From positions 17,574,402 through 17,638,401 of the forward strand of contig NC_036460.1 of the NCBI RefSeq assembly GCF_002775205.1: a stretch of 64,000 bases of DNA, written 5' to 3'. Source of the DNA: Xiphophorus maculatus. Lineage: Eukaryota; Chordata; Actinopteri; Cyprinodontiformes; Poeciliidae. Below, piece by piece: positions 47,971 to 60,900 of the stretch. The number at the start of each line of letters is the position of its first letter. The first letter of the stretch is position 1. The notes beneath the pieces were generated by a model, which saw only the letters and a list, made by a program, of their open reading frames with translations, had not been told where the DNA came from and ran no database searches. A program made the translations under genes and the position numbers.

Positions 47971-50800
47971 GTAATGAAATGAAATAAGAACGTCAGGTAG
48001 GATGAGGATAAAAGATATTTAAAAAATTATATCCCACACTGCATCTAAATATATGCAGTGAGGGGTTGCAAAAAAAACCTCTAGACCCAAAGGCAGAGAG
48101 TTCAGGGAGGATGTGTTTATAGCAATGAAGAATGTGTTGCTATGATATTCTTTATCTGAAATTGTTTGTTTGGGTTGAATTGAATGTTGTGTTAGTTGTG
48201 CACTAGGTGTAATGAGAAGCAACATCTTCTGAGAGATTTCTCTTTAATCTTGTCCGTTCACAGAATATTTTCCTAACAGTCTTGGAGACCTTTGTGAAAT
48301 GTGATGAACCTTTGCATTCTTTTCGTTCAGCAGTGATGTTGGACTTGGAACCCTCCCATGGATGCCATTTTGCCTGCTTTCTCTGCTTATTGAATTAGAA
48401 GACACTGACCTCAACTTAGGCAAGTGAAGTCTCAAAGACTTCAGATGTAGTTCTTGGTTATTTTGCGACCACCTTGATGAGTTGCCAATGAGGTACTTTC
48501 TATATAGAATGCCCCGATTTGCTTAGTTTGGAATAATTGCATTGGTTACAGAAGGAGTGGTCTTTTTTGGAAGTAATTTGGTACACATCAAGACCAGCAA
48601 TAAATAAGTTATTTGATTTGGAAATGCTGACACAAGGAGAACCGTTACCAGAGGGATCAGGTGGTGGCAATATAAGTAGAGGGTAGAAATCCACTTCCCA
48701 GTCAGTGACTGTTTTTTTGTGTTTTGATTGTCATCTTTAACCCCAGATTTGTGTATTATAAAGAAGAAACATCTTAGTTCTACATGTCAAAATGTAATTA
48801 GTTGACATAATTATTGAGCTAAAGTGCAGAATGAGTTGTACTGAAGAACTTTGGCAAAGGTCAGAGGTGTGACGGTTATTGCATCATATCATACAGTTTC
48901 TATTTATGCTCTGTAGTAAAAAAAAAAGAAAAGAAAAGATCCAAGCTTGAATTTGACTTTCAGATGGACAACCACACATTTATTCCCATGCAGTGTGGGA
49001 ATAAATGCAAATAAAAGAGAGAAGCAGTCTTAAAGAAATGGATTAAACAGGAATGTAAGTCTTACAAAATGTACTTTGAGATGCTGCAAAGTACAAAGCA
49101 TTTCTTTTAATAATGACTATTAAGTTAGTGTTTGGTTGCATTCTGAACATGTTTTCATATTGCTTATTTGTATGCCAAATCAATGGAAATGGAACCCTCC
49201 AGGGGTGTTGTCAGGTTTAAACCCTGAAACACTTTGACAGAAAAAGACAAAGGAAAAAGAGACAAGTGAATTCAATTTACTTGCACAGAGAGACAGACAG
49301 AAATGTGCTTTTGTTACAATTTCTTACTGCTCTGAAGCACATTCTGCCGTACTCTCCCTTTTTATTTCCTTAGGGGCGGTCCCTAGTTGCATAGATCATT
49401 TTTGTTATCTCAAGTCAGTTACATAGCTTTGCCGTTTCTTCAGTTATTTCTTCTGTTATCTTGACACGCAAAACCTTCGAGCTGACAGTTCAGTTTCTGT
49501 TTTCTCCCTCCTGCAACTGCAAGGCAGGAACTGAAAAACTCAGAACAATGGAAGAACAGGACAAACACTTCACACATCAAATACAGCAAACATAAGATAA
49601 CATATACTAAATATTTCTAACAGGTGTGCACAATGTAGGGCTCCTCTGGTTGTCTAATCAAGCTAAAGTTGACGAGTGATTCTCACCGTCATTTTACCTG
49701 CTTTGGACTTTGTAAGAAACCTGAACTATGTTTTAGTTCAAAATCTCAAGTATGTCAGAAGTCCCCCCCCAATTTTTTTTTTTAAATTTTTATGGCAAAT
49801 GTTAGAGGTGTGATTTTTTTTCTTGCACCACAGTTATACCAAAGTTTTATTTTGTATGGTATATTCATTTACATAAATTCTCTGACCTCCTAACTGGTTG
49901 TATTACAAAGATGAAAAAGTTGTTATTGTTTTTTGAATAGAGTAATTTTAAAAAAAATTACCCAATAATTTTTTACCCTATAATTATAGCACTATAATCG
50001 ACTTAAGTCAAAAGGACAACAGTATAAAATACATTTGAAAAATAAAAAGAAACTATCTCAAAAGTAAAAATAAATGAAGGAAGTTTTTTTTAGATTTTAA
50101 TGTGTCAGTAAAAAGTGAATTCAATTTTAAAACATCAAAGTTACGTTTTCTTGACAAATTGTTGAAGCAAAGGTTTTGCTTCAAAGGAAAGGAAACCTAG
50201 AAAGCTCCATAAGGCTTCCTGGAATGAACTGACAAGCAGATTTGTGAAAGAAACATTTCGCCCATAAAAAAAAAAAAAACCCTGAAAGCTTAAACTCTCA
50301 CTGCAGAGAGCGTCTCTTTTCACTAGTCAGTGATGGACTTCTTTTAAATTAGTTTTAACGTAATACTTTGCTTGCTTCATGGTTGTTACATACTGTGCTG
50401 TACATTTTACATTTTAGCTTAGTAAAACAAATACAGATGTGCCTGCAGGCTGAAGACCTCACATCAGGCAAGCAGGACTGTATCAGCCTCACGTCCTTGA
50501 CATTGTGAGCATAAACACTGTTTAACTTGGAGAAGGACGCTTTTGATGAATCTGCCTTACAGCTCAGTTCAGCTTGTTGAGTTGCATAACCATGACCCTT
50601 TGCCTGCTGCACCTTGACAGTTATTTAATAACATATGATTAGAGATTCCCGCTGATCGCTCCCAAATAACGAAATACTAAAAATGACTAGGAATAAAAAC
50701 TTGCACAATAACCAAAAAGTCCACCCTAAAACATGACAAAGATATCTGTAACTTCCCTAAAAGGGAAAACATGAATGATGGAGTGAGTCGGACTGGATGA
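47971..50800. other. Intergenic region between tmem120a and por
   Basis: No coding exon seen. Contains possible decayed Tc1-type sequence (about 48010-48700, weak), a solo LTR (49209-49622), AT-rich low-complexity DNA (49740-50110) and a poly-C run (50806-50818) next to the por promoter. Confidence 0.5.
49209..49622. mobile_element. Solo LTR (414 bp) with 5-bp target duplication
   Basis: The segment starts TGTCAGG and ends TCTAACA, i.e. TG...CA termini, and is flanked by the same 5-mer GGTGT at 49204-49208 and 49623-49627. No internal retroelement sequence lies beside it, so it is best read as a solo LTR left by recombination. A 5-bp duplication fits Gypsy, BEL and some other LTR groups. Confidence 0.8.
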
Positions 50801-50822
50801 GTCCTCCCCCCCCCCCCCGCTG

Positions 50823-50912
50823 ATTGGACGGAGTTGGTTTGGTCCTTCATGGCGTAAAGTTTCCTTCCGCATTGAGCGCAGTCTGAGTCTGACACAAAGA
50901 GGAGAGCTGCAG
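50823..50912 (+). promoter_or_regulatory. por: Probable main por promoter and non-coding first exon
   Basis: An inverted CCAAT box (ATTGG, 50823-50827) follows a poly-C tract, and a good donor (GAGAGCTGCAG/GTAAGC) ends an exon at 50912. The next por exon has its acceptor at 54916 (TATTATAG). POR in mammals also has an untranslated first exon upstream of the ATG exon. The transcription start is inferred between about 50850 and 50880. Confidence 0.5.
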
Positions 50913-51917
50913 GTAAGCTTCGCTCTTTGCTCACATTTTCTAGCCTGTTCCGGACAATTTCACTCTGTGGTAATCTGCTGGGAGAGACAACAGTCACCGC
51001 AACACCACAGGTTCACATTGCGGAGAAACTTTTGGGCTCTTTAGCGATATGTTAGCGTCAGACCTGAGTGTTACGCAAACCGGGGATTAGTTCCTGGCAG
51101 CTCCGGTTCGCTTCACGGGTAAAGCAGAATAATTTACACTTATGTGCCAGGATATAAAGCACGGCTATGCATTTGTTTACGTTCAGTGCCGTTTTCACAG
51201 CCACTCTGCACAATCCAGGACTTAGTCATACCCCGATATTTGTCAATTCATTTCAGATGTAAAATGTGATTTTTATTCCCAATAATGAAGACATAACGCA
51301 AAAGAGAGTGATTAAAAACTGGTTCGCAGCTCTAAACACGTGGGACCTCACAAAAGCCGATGGAAACCGGTGTCATAACCTGGACTATTACTCAATTGGC
51401 GACAAATCAAAAGTTGCTTCTCTCCTAATATTTATAGCTGCAGGATGGCTCTCTGTAAACCGCCTCTGCTTGCTAATAAGTAAATATTTATTATTTCTTT
51501 GACAGTAGCTGTAGAAACCTTTTAATTTGAGGTAAGTGATACATTAAACTCTCCACCTCACGATCTTGTGAACGTGTCAGCCAACAGTAGAGATTATGTA
51601 GTTGTGAGTTGATCAGGGAGGGTATTGTTGACTTTTTTTTTTTTTTGTCCCTCACATGATTAGGTCATAAATGAAAACACCGAGTTGTATTTGAAATGGG
51701 TCTGACTTATCCTTGTTGAACCTCCCTCACTAATTTCAGTCTGTTATGATCCCCATGAATGAAAACCAGTAAGCTAATGGTTTTACCTCAGAGTGTGCAG
51801 TTGCTATGGTGCAGCGAGGTTGCCTTTATTGGGCTGGTAATTAATCCAGCAGGGAGAGATGACTAAACTACTCTTGTTGTGCATGAGTGGTGAGGTTTGT
51901 GTCCAGCAGCCATGATC

Positions 51918-53300
51918 TGGGGCCTCATGCATAAACGAGTGCGCAGTTTTCACACTAAAACTTGGCGTACGGAAAATTTTTGAAAAGTGCTGCGCACAAA
52001 AAAGTTCGGATGTATAAAGCCTTGCGCACGCAAGTACCTGCGCACCTTTCCTTTGTACGTCCCAATTTGCGGAAATTGAGCGCAGCTACTGGTCTGCCCT
52101 GTCGCCACCCATAAATAAATATGGGTGGGTATAAATACCCGGAAGTCAGCCACCATATAAGCAATAACTATGGCAACGTCCTTGTTTGTAGCAGTATAAA
52201 TATTTATAATAATAATAATAATAACTATATATTTTATTTAAAAGGTGTTTTCAGGACACGTAAGGTCACCTCATAAAAATATAAATAATATATTTTAAAG
52301 AAAATAAATTAATAAATGAAGAGATTGTGCAAATGCCTGCGTGAACAGTAGCGCTTTCGGCAGGGCAGACAGCGTGTCAGAGAGTCATTTGAGCGGGAAT
52401 GTGGGCGTTTATTCTAAATAGTGGAATCATGTGCATAAGTTGTAGATTTACAGAATAGAGATGCTTTACGTCCATAAGGCGCATTCACAAAGCGGGCGGC
52501 TCGACTGAAGGATGACTGCAGCTGGACCGGTACTGGTACCGCACGGCTCATTAAGTGTTGCTCAGAGCTCCAGGATGATCAGTCTGGGCAATCTAAATGC
52601 TAATAAACGATCATCAACATTTCCTAGCTGATCAATATGATCTCTGATCAATCTCTCCCTCTGAATCCCCTGAATCCTTCCTGATGGAGAACATTGGCGA
52701 TGTTCTCCACCAGAGCCAAAGCGCTCCACATTTACGCCTTCACCGTCGCGCAGCTACTTGAATACTACACACCTTGATCACTTTAAAAATAATCAAACCT
52801 GTCTGGAGTAAATCTGCTGATCCAACCCTGTTTTCTTTTTCAGTCAGAATGAAATTACCCCATAGATGCATTTCATGCGCTTCGGCGCACAGAACACTCT
52901 TTATGAGACAAAAACTGAGGAGAAGTACTATTTACATTCGAGTGAGGTTTTCACATCCTTCTATTTTCATTTTCTTTGTTTTGTGTGTGTGTTATGTAAT
53001 TGTCTGAGGATAAATTCATCATTTACGTTTAAACAATAAAAATATTAAAATCATGAAAAAACATCGGATTTACGTCTTGGTCTAAATAACATTGAATGTA
53101 GTCATATTTCAGTGTATTTAGGTGAGTTTTGACGCTTTGTAGTTTGATATTGTCCACAGAAAAAGTTTGCCAGCGAAAAAGTGTGCGTATATTTACGTAA
53201 AACTTTGACGCAAAGTAAATTTTTATACATGCGGACTTGTGTGTAAAATATGACGCCGCACATTTTTTGTGCGCACGCACGCTTCGTGCACGAGGCCCCA
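51918..53300. mobile_element. 1.38-kb DNA transposon-like element with inverted termini
   Basis: The left end TGGGGCCTCATGCATAAACG and the right end (cgtgcacgaggcccca) are inverted repeats with matching GGGGCCTC/GAGGCCCC tips. Both ends are rich in GCGCA/TGCGC words. Inside, near 52125-52170, a TATA box (gggtataaatacccgg) precedes ATGGCAACG, as if an internal promoter once drove a transposase gene, but no long frame survives. No clear target duplication is seen; a PIF/Harbinger-type origin is a guess. It lies in por intron 1. Confidence 0.68.
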
Positions 53301-54358
53301 GGTTATTTGTAGTTATGGTGTTTATTCTATCTCATACAGCGTCTTTGGTTTAAAGTCCTCACAGTGAGTTGTGGTTTTTGGCTATATTACTTCAGAAGTT
53401 GGAAACCAATTTCTTTTGAATTTTTTTGTAAAGTTTTAACAAGCTGAGTTCTCCTTTAAAAAGTTGTAAGATGGATTGTAAAGACAATATTCAAAATTTT
53501 TTTGCTAGCATATTATTTGTCATTAATTATTTCTTTTTAAACAGGAGCTAATGTTACATCACGTATATGACAGAGTATTTGCTGTATAACAGGGTTTTAA
53601 TCTTAGTTTGTTTTTTTTAAAGGACAATAATTATGAAGCTTAACAACTTGTATTACTTATTAGCATTGCTAGCATTACTAAAACAATACTCGGTGTGTAA
53701 TCCTAAAGAATCTATATCCTTACCTTAACTTTGAATAAAAGTCTACCAACTCTCACACCCTGAATGAATCACAGATATGTTCTGACATGTTGTACGAAAA
53801 TACAATTTCCTCTTTAAATAGCTTCTGTTTCCCATGGTTTTAAGTGCCTGACTGATATGAATTGGCTCACAGCGTAGTTTGGTCCACTTATTGTTCAGAG
53901 AAAGGTGAGATTCCGTCTTTTCTTGTGTATCTCTAATTAATAATGTGAAGGTTTGCCTATTTTTCCTCTAAACGACCACAGAACAGATGGAATATATCAC
54001 ATGTAAATCAGAAGATTGCTAAAAAGGGTTGCTGTTGTTCATTAGCTGTATCAATATGAGAGTCAATATGCTGTTCTGCTCAAGCTGCAGATAAGATAAC
54101 GCCTAAAATATTATCCAGAATTTTTTTTTTTCTGAGGTGAATATCTCGATAGGACGGTCTATACGATGTATTCCACACAGGAATTGCAGGAAGGAGTTGT
54201 CTTTTGTCCAAATCAGACGTCATTACACAACCTAAGTCCACTGTGACTTTTGCTCCTGCTGAAATGAACAGCAGGCGGCTCATAAACTGGTTTACTTAAT
54301 GTTTCAGTGAATCAGCGGCAGTCTGCCCATGTGCAGAGCCAGCACTTTGTCTAACATG

Positions 54359-54395
<37 letters not shown>

Positions 54396-54930
54396 GTCAC
54401 GTTTTGGAGTAGTGATCAATATGGGGGTTAGAAAAAATAAACCCCTGTACTTATTGTTTTCCCGTCCCAAACTGAAAGAACACAATGTCCTCTCCTGCTC
54501 AGCGTGAAAGGAGTTGATGTCGTTGGTGCATGACAGGAGATTTCTCGCTCATCCAGGACACTGGGCTACAATGTTAGGTTGTGCAGAGCCAAATGTAAGG
54601 CACATTATCCAGTAGTTTATGCATAAAAGCATTCATTGTGTTTTACGACATATGTTGGCAATCATGTTCCCTTCAGGAATTTCCTGAATCCTCAGGGATG
54701 TGTGAAGCTGAAGTAGGATGTAACAAACAAATTACATTCACAGATTACATAATTTTGAGAAATGTGTAGCTTTTAAAAGATATTTCTTTTAAACTTTTGA
54801 AATTTATTCTTGCACAATAGTCAGATAAAAAGATATTACAGAGGAATTAAGTGTTTTACATGTATTCAGTATTCCTTCATTTAGTGAAAATATTTTCCTT
54901 GTCTTTCGTATTATAGCGCTGAGCGCCAAC

Positions 54931-57900
54931 ATGGCCGACATGGACCCCGAGACCACCACCAACACCGCAGGCGAAGAGGAGCCTCTCTTCAGCAACCTGG
55001 ACCTCTTCCTCTTCTCTTTGATTGTGGGCCTTGTCATTTATTGGTTCATGTCCCGCAAGCAGCCTGAGCCCATCCCCGAGTTTAAGAAGCTTGATACCCC
55101 GTGAGTTTGTGCATTTCTTTTTCTGTTAATTCAAGGTAGTGACGAAGATTTTCATCACTACATCATCATGCAATTTACTTTTTATATGCAGCTCAAGGTT
55201 TCCCCAGAAAACTTGCTAAGCCTGGTGGTTGGGCGCTAAGACAGTCATTCATCCATCGGCCCGCCATGTTTGAAATAAAATATGTTTAAAGTTGACAGGA
55301 AATTTGAAAATATTACTTGATATTTATAAGTTATTGGAAGATTAATATCTAAACAGCAACAATAAAGTCTTAAAAAATGCAAACATAAAAAAAAAGACTT
55401 AAATAAATAAGCAATGCTAAGCCTGGTGGGAGCATAAGTAAAGCCTGGTGGCCCGCCAGGCTTATAATACACTGGGGGAAACCATGCAGCTACTATGATG
55501 TAAAATTAAAAGTAAAGGTACGTTTTTTTATTGTATTGAAACTTGAGTTTTAAAGTATAGTTTATGAACTGAAGTTTAAAGTTTTAAAACTGCGTTTCTA
55601 TTAAGTTGCAGTTGGTAGCTTATTAAAAAAAAACATGTTTGACGATGATGAGGCACAGGAGCTTGTTTTTCTTGTTCAGAGATTATCTGTCTGAAATTAT
55701 AGTGTCCCAACATAGTGATAGTTTTAACAAATATGTAAAAACCATATTTGATTTTAAAAACGGTTCCATCCTGCAGCTTTAACCAGAGTACAGTTAATAA
55801 CAACTTTTCCAGTTGAACAGAAATGTTGGGAAAGCAGAAGGTGTTTGGATTGTAAAGATTATTAGGACTTCATTCTGGGTTTGATAAACATTAAATTCAA
55901 TTCAAGTTATTTATATTGCTGCAATTCACAAGTGTTGCCCTGAAGCACTTTACAAAAAAAATATTTCAATTAAATTTCATTACAACTATTGTAGAAGTGG
56001 CGTAGACTGTAAATGGTGAGCAAACACCCAAGGTCTGCTTGACACATTTGATGCAAGTGGCCTTATCTTTTAGGTCAGCCCACTTCTAAGGGCAATCCCA
56101 GCAAAATTGTGTGCAAAGGCTATTTTGTTCAAGCTGGGACTGTAAAGCATAGAAGCATGTGTGTGAGCGTGCACAGCTTGATGCTTTGGGTAAATGTTTC
56201 ACCAGCTGTGACCCTTGCTTCTCTCCGCCTCCTCATTTACTTTCAGCCTTTTTTGAGAGAAACTCAACTGATTTGCTTGATGTTTTCTCTCTTGTCCAAG
56301 CCTGCGGGTCCTCCTCTATTCCCTCCCGTTGTTCCTTCCTTTATCACTTAATAGGGTGTAAAAGAGGCTTGGCTTTATTACATTGAACTCTCCCTGCACT
56401 GGCCACATTTTTTTGGACACTCCTCTTTCACTGAATGATTTTTTTTGTTTGTTTCTATGAAAAGAAAATAAAAACCCTCAACAAAGCCGGTAGCATCTGT
56501 TGCATTCTTGCTGTGTAAAGGGTTACAGGCTGAAATAGAAAAATCCTCAGCTGTTGTGTGATGCACGATCTAAGTATAAACAATAAACCTCTAATTTTTA
56601 CTTTGCACTTTACTTTATCATTTAAAAATGTCAAAGTAAAGAGATTCGTTTGGAAAGTCGACCATCATTCAGTATAAATCGCACCACATCTGCACCAGCA
56701 ATACTTCACTGAATGAATTTGTGAAACTTTACTTCATGCTTATTGCAGTAGAAAAAATAAGCGTGATGCAAACATCTTTTTGCAAATAAGTATCTGGACA
56801 GTGTGGTGTATTTGTATTCACCGATGATGATTCTGCTGCATTTACAGTTGTGAGTGTCTTGGGGCATGTCTCTATTTAGGCTTCACAGTTTTCAGAAAAT
56901 GTTAGCATGTGGTACCTAAAATTGCAATTTCAATTTTAAAATGTGATTGTCTAAATCATTATTTTGTGTTGTTTAGCACTTGGTGTAGTGAAGAAACCTA
57001 TTTGAAGTCTACGTTTTCTAGCACTATTTCAGTTTGTAGGATTTTGACTTTATACAGGGAAAGATCTATAGCCGAATAGATGTCATTTAAATTAAGATTA
57101 TTTATTCATCAGGGATGGAAGGATAGGAGGAAACTGAAATACAGATTGAAGAGTTTTCTGCTTTTATCTGAGAGCTGCTACTGTCTGCTTAATATAAACA
57201 AAGAGCTGAGGAAAGAAATAAAGCTCAGGATTTGACAAGATCTAATTAATCAGATCCTGGATATCAGTGGGTTTATTTTACTGAACTGGGTTTATTTTAC
57301 TGCATGACTGGACCTTAAAGTTTACAAGAGAAAAGCTCAGAGTGGAGCTCCAGCTCCTTTATATCACTACAAGTCAATGAAGGTATTTCAAACATCTGAG
57401 CAGATCCTCTGTCATAAATAGATGGATGGATATGAATTATTTTCTCAATCCATCAATCCCATCAAACCAAGGAAGGTAGATCTTCTCGACTGCCAAGAAA
57501 AGGTACAGATCTCAGTCAAACTGAAACTAAGAGTGGAAAATGAATAAAGCGGCAGATGACACGGCCCAATACTCTAAAGCTGGCCTATACATGATCATTT
57601 TGGAAACTGATTGGTAAAGATCATAGCTGTTAGAAAAGCTAGAGGTGGTTAAGAAGCAAAATGCAAATTTGCTTGTTAATCCGTGTAAAAATTATGTTCC
57701 AGTGTTTGGTTTTACAAAACCAAAATGTTAAGATGTTAAATACGCGTATTCCTTGCTGTGGTTTTGGAAAGAAAAAGACAAATTTGAGACTGTTCCAATG
57801 TTTTGTTTTGTGAAGGAAACGAGGGCGAAGTGCTGAGACTCTATTTCCATGATTATTTTTTTTTAAAGCTTGATATTTCTTGGACTCTAGAAATCTTTCT

Positions 57901-60900
57901 AACCAGAGTTAAAAACCAGAGTTGAACCGACTGTACGAGTCCCTGGAGGGAACGGATGCAGGAAGGGAACAAATATCAAGACAAGCAGGGAGCTGGACTC
58001 CCCTCCCCTTAAAGGGCCAGTGATTATCTAACTGTTACAAAGGGGGTGTAGTCTTTCATCTGTTTCCTGTGCTTTCTTTTTTTTTCCTCATTCCTGAACC
58101 CGTTTTGGAAGTTCTCTGGAGAGCGAGCCAAGTCCTTTTGTCCAAAAGTGGAAAGTTGAGGTGGCAAACAAGCGGCCCTTTCTTCTCCCTGCCTTAGTTT
58201 TTTCACTCTTCTTTCCCCAGAGCCACGTTTTTCTTCTTCTTTCCTGTCTGTGTCTGGTCGGAGCTGCACTGCTATTGGGCCATGTCACAAATGCAATCCT
58301 TTTATGATAAACGAGGTTGCCATAGCAATGACATTCCCCTCTCTCCTCCAATGAGGTGGGGGCAGGGGAGATAAAAAAGAAAAGAAAAGGAAAAAGAAAC
58401 GCACAGCTCTTTCCCTCCTCACTGGTCTACAGAAGAGTTTCTCTGATAACCAGTCAAATTTTCAGAATGGATTTTGTGGACGTTTTCCCTCCCAACACCT
58501 TTCAGAGCGCTGAGGGAAAGGGGTGGGGATGAGGAGGAAGGCATTTCCAGCTCCTGATCATTTCAGTGTGTGTTTCGCGTGAGTCAGAAACTGTGGCTCT
58601 GCAGCTCGGCTGCGTTTTATGGGAAAGTCAGTTTCCCACCATTGTGTTTCCCAGCGGTGGGCAGAGGCTGACGGCGGTCGCGGGCGGTTGTGCTCTCTGG
58701 GTGAACGTGTTTCAGACGCCGCTGGTTTCAGAGAGCAGCGCAGGAAGAGGAAGAGTTCAGATTGTGCTGGAAGTGAACGTGAAGGCTGGCTGAGCTTCAG
58801 ACCCTTGCTGTATCCATCCGCCTGCCTCACTTTTCCATCTTATGTTTTTGGAGTTTTTGGGGGGTTTTTTGGACTTTGAACATTGTGGCTGTTGGCTTGG
58901 CCTACACAACAGTGCTAGTTCAAGTGTGTAGCTACAGGTCTGCATGTCATGGGCTGTGTCTTCTCACTGCCAGAGGACAGGAGAGATGCTGCTGAGAGGT
59001 CAGTAAAGTTTTTATTTTACCGCCTCAAAGCATCTTTGAGGGATTGTTCAACTAATTTGTATTTCTTCTGTCGAGATTAATTCCACCTCGTAAGCTTAAA
59101 TCTAACGGAAACGCTACACTAAACATTCAGTTTAACCTTATAAGACTGCGATCTAGAAAACATACTGGATTTCAGAGAAGTTGCATAAGAGATGGAGATT
59201 AAATCTGTTCATCTGCAAACGTAGCTGAATCAGCTCATCATTAAGTGTTCTCAGGCTTAATCATTTCCCGCTCTGTTCATTTGCACATTGATTGCAATCA
59301 ATGTGCAATCATGATTTTATTTTATTCATAAAACAATTCCAGCTTAAATTTTCTCAGTGCCAAAATGAGAGAAATCCCACTGAAATCCCACTGTTCTGGT
59401 TTTGCTCTTCGTCCTCAGAGGCTTTGTTCACACAGGATGCACAATTTCTTAACAGGATGCAATTCTGTTGCATTGTTCAATCATATTTTAAAACATAATC
59501 ACATCATATCGCCAACATTAAAAAGCAGTCCAAACAGCAAAAGTAAGAATCCCAACAAAACCAGTAGGAGGAGTCATTCATTAATGGTTTTCTGTCTTTG
59601 TTTTCGTTTTTGAGGGGGTTGAGGAGCTTGCAGAGTTTGAGTTCAGAACTTCTTCAAAAAAAGCTGTCATTACCAGTCATCCCTCTGTTTCTCTGTCCAT
59701 CCATTAATGACAGAAACAACAGTTAAAAAAAACATCAGTTAAAAATTTTGACAGTAAACCATGATGGAAAGGATTTCATTAATAATCTTATTCAGCATTT
59801 GTGTGTTTTATTTTTCTCGTTAAAGACTGCATAAATAAGGTGGACATAAACGGCAACAGCAGAAAAACACAACTTTCAAGACAGGATGACCGCACAATAG
59901 TCAATTTATTTTATGACTTTAAAAACATGGTTTTGATGTGTCAGGTGCATTTGGTGTTTGTGTAATCAGGAATCAATACTCTGCTCCAGAGGCCTGCAAC
60001 TCCAGTCCTTCTGTGTCCTGAAACTTTTGGATGTAAGGCTGAAACAATTACCGGTAATTGAATTAATTAGTTAATGGAATAATCGTGAAACTAATTTAGT
60101 AATTGAATAATCGTTACCTGGAGTATACAAACTCCAGAAAAGGAAAAAGCGATTTACTGAAAAAAACGGCACCCTCGGAGAAATGATTAAGCCAAAACTG
60201 TTTGGGGAAAAAACATGCATTTTGCATTTAAGACAAAAAACATTCTTTGTCTGTAAATATGTTTTACCAAGAACTCCGATGGTGCCGCAGTTTTAGTTTA
60301 ACCCAGTACGAATTCTGTAAAATCCTCCTATCGAGCACATTTTTATTAATTGGTTAATTTGGAAAATTAATCAACAGATTATTCCTACATTGTATTGATG
60401 TCAAGTCGAACAGAAGAAGCTGAGCTTTTCACATGTTTGTGTTTTAATTTAGCTGTAGAATCATCCTTTGCTAAAAATGATCAAATGTACTCTAAAGGAA
60501 TGCTGTTATTATGTTTTAGGCAATAAAATGTTGAATTTTTATCTTAAGAGGGATTTGAATAGTTTATTTGCATCTTTTGTGTATTTTAAATATTGCACAA
60601 AATAGGCTTAAGTGGTCAAATGAAAAATGTGAAGAATGTGACTTTTTTTTTTTTTGTCTGAACAATCGATAATTGATTAATCGATTGCTAAAATAATATT
60701 AATCAGCAGTCCTTTTTGGATGTATCCCTGCTCCAACACACCTGAATCAAAAGACTGAATTACCTCCTTGGCATGTCAGCAGCTTTTCAAAGACGCGGTC
60801 TTCAGCTGCTCGTTTGATTCTGGTGTTTGGAGCAGCGATGTGTCCAAACGTTGCAGGACAGTGGCACTCGAGGACTGGAGCGGCTGACCCCTGCTTGAAT

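Noticed and set aside
51950-52164. Two overlapping minus-strand frames near 52 kb
   Set aside because: They lie in the terminal part of a transposon-like element and show no transposase motif.
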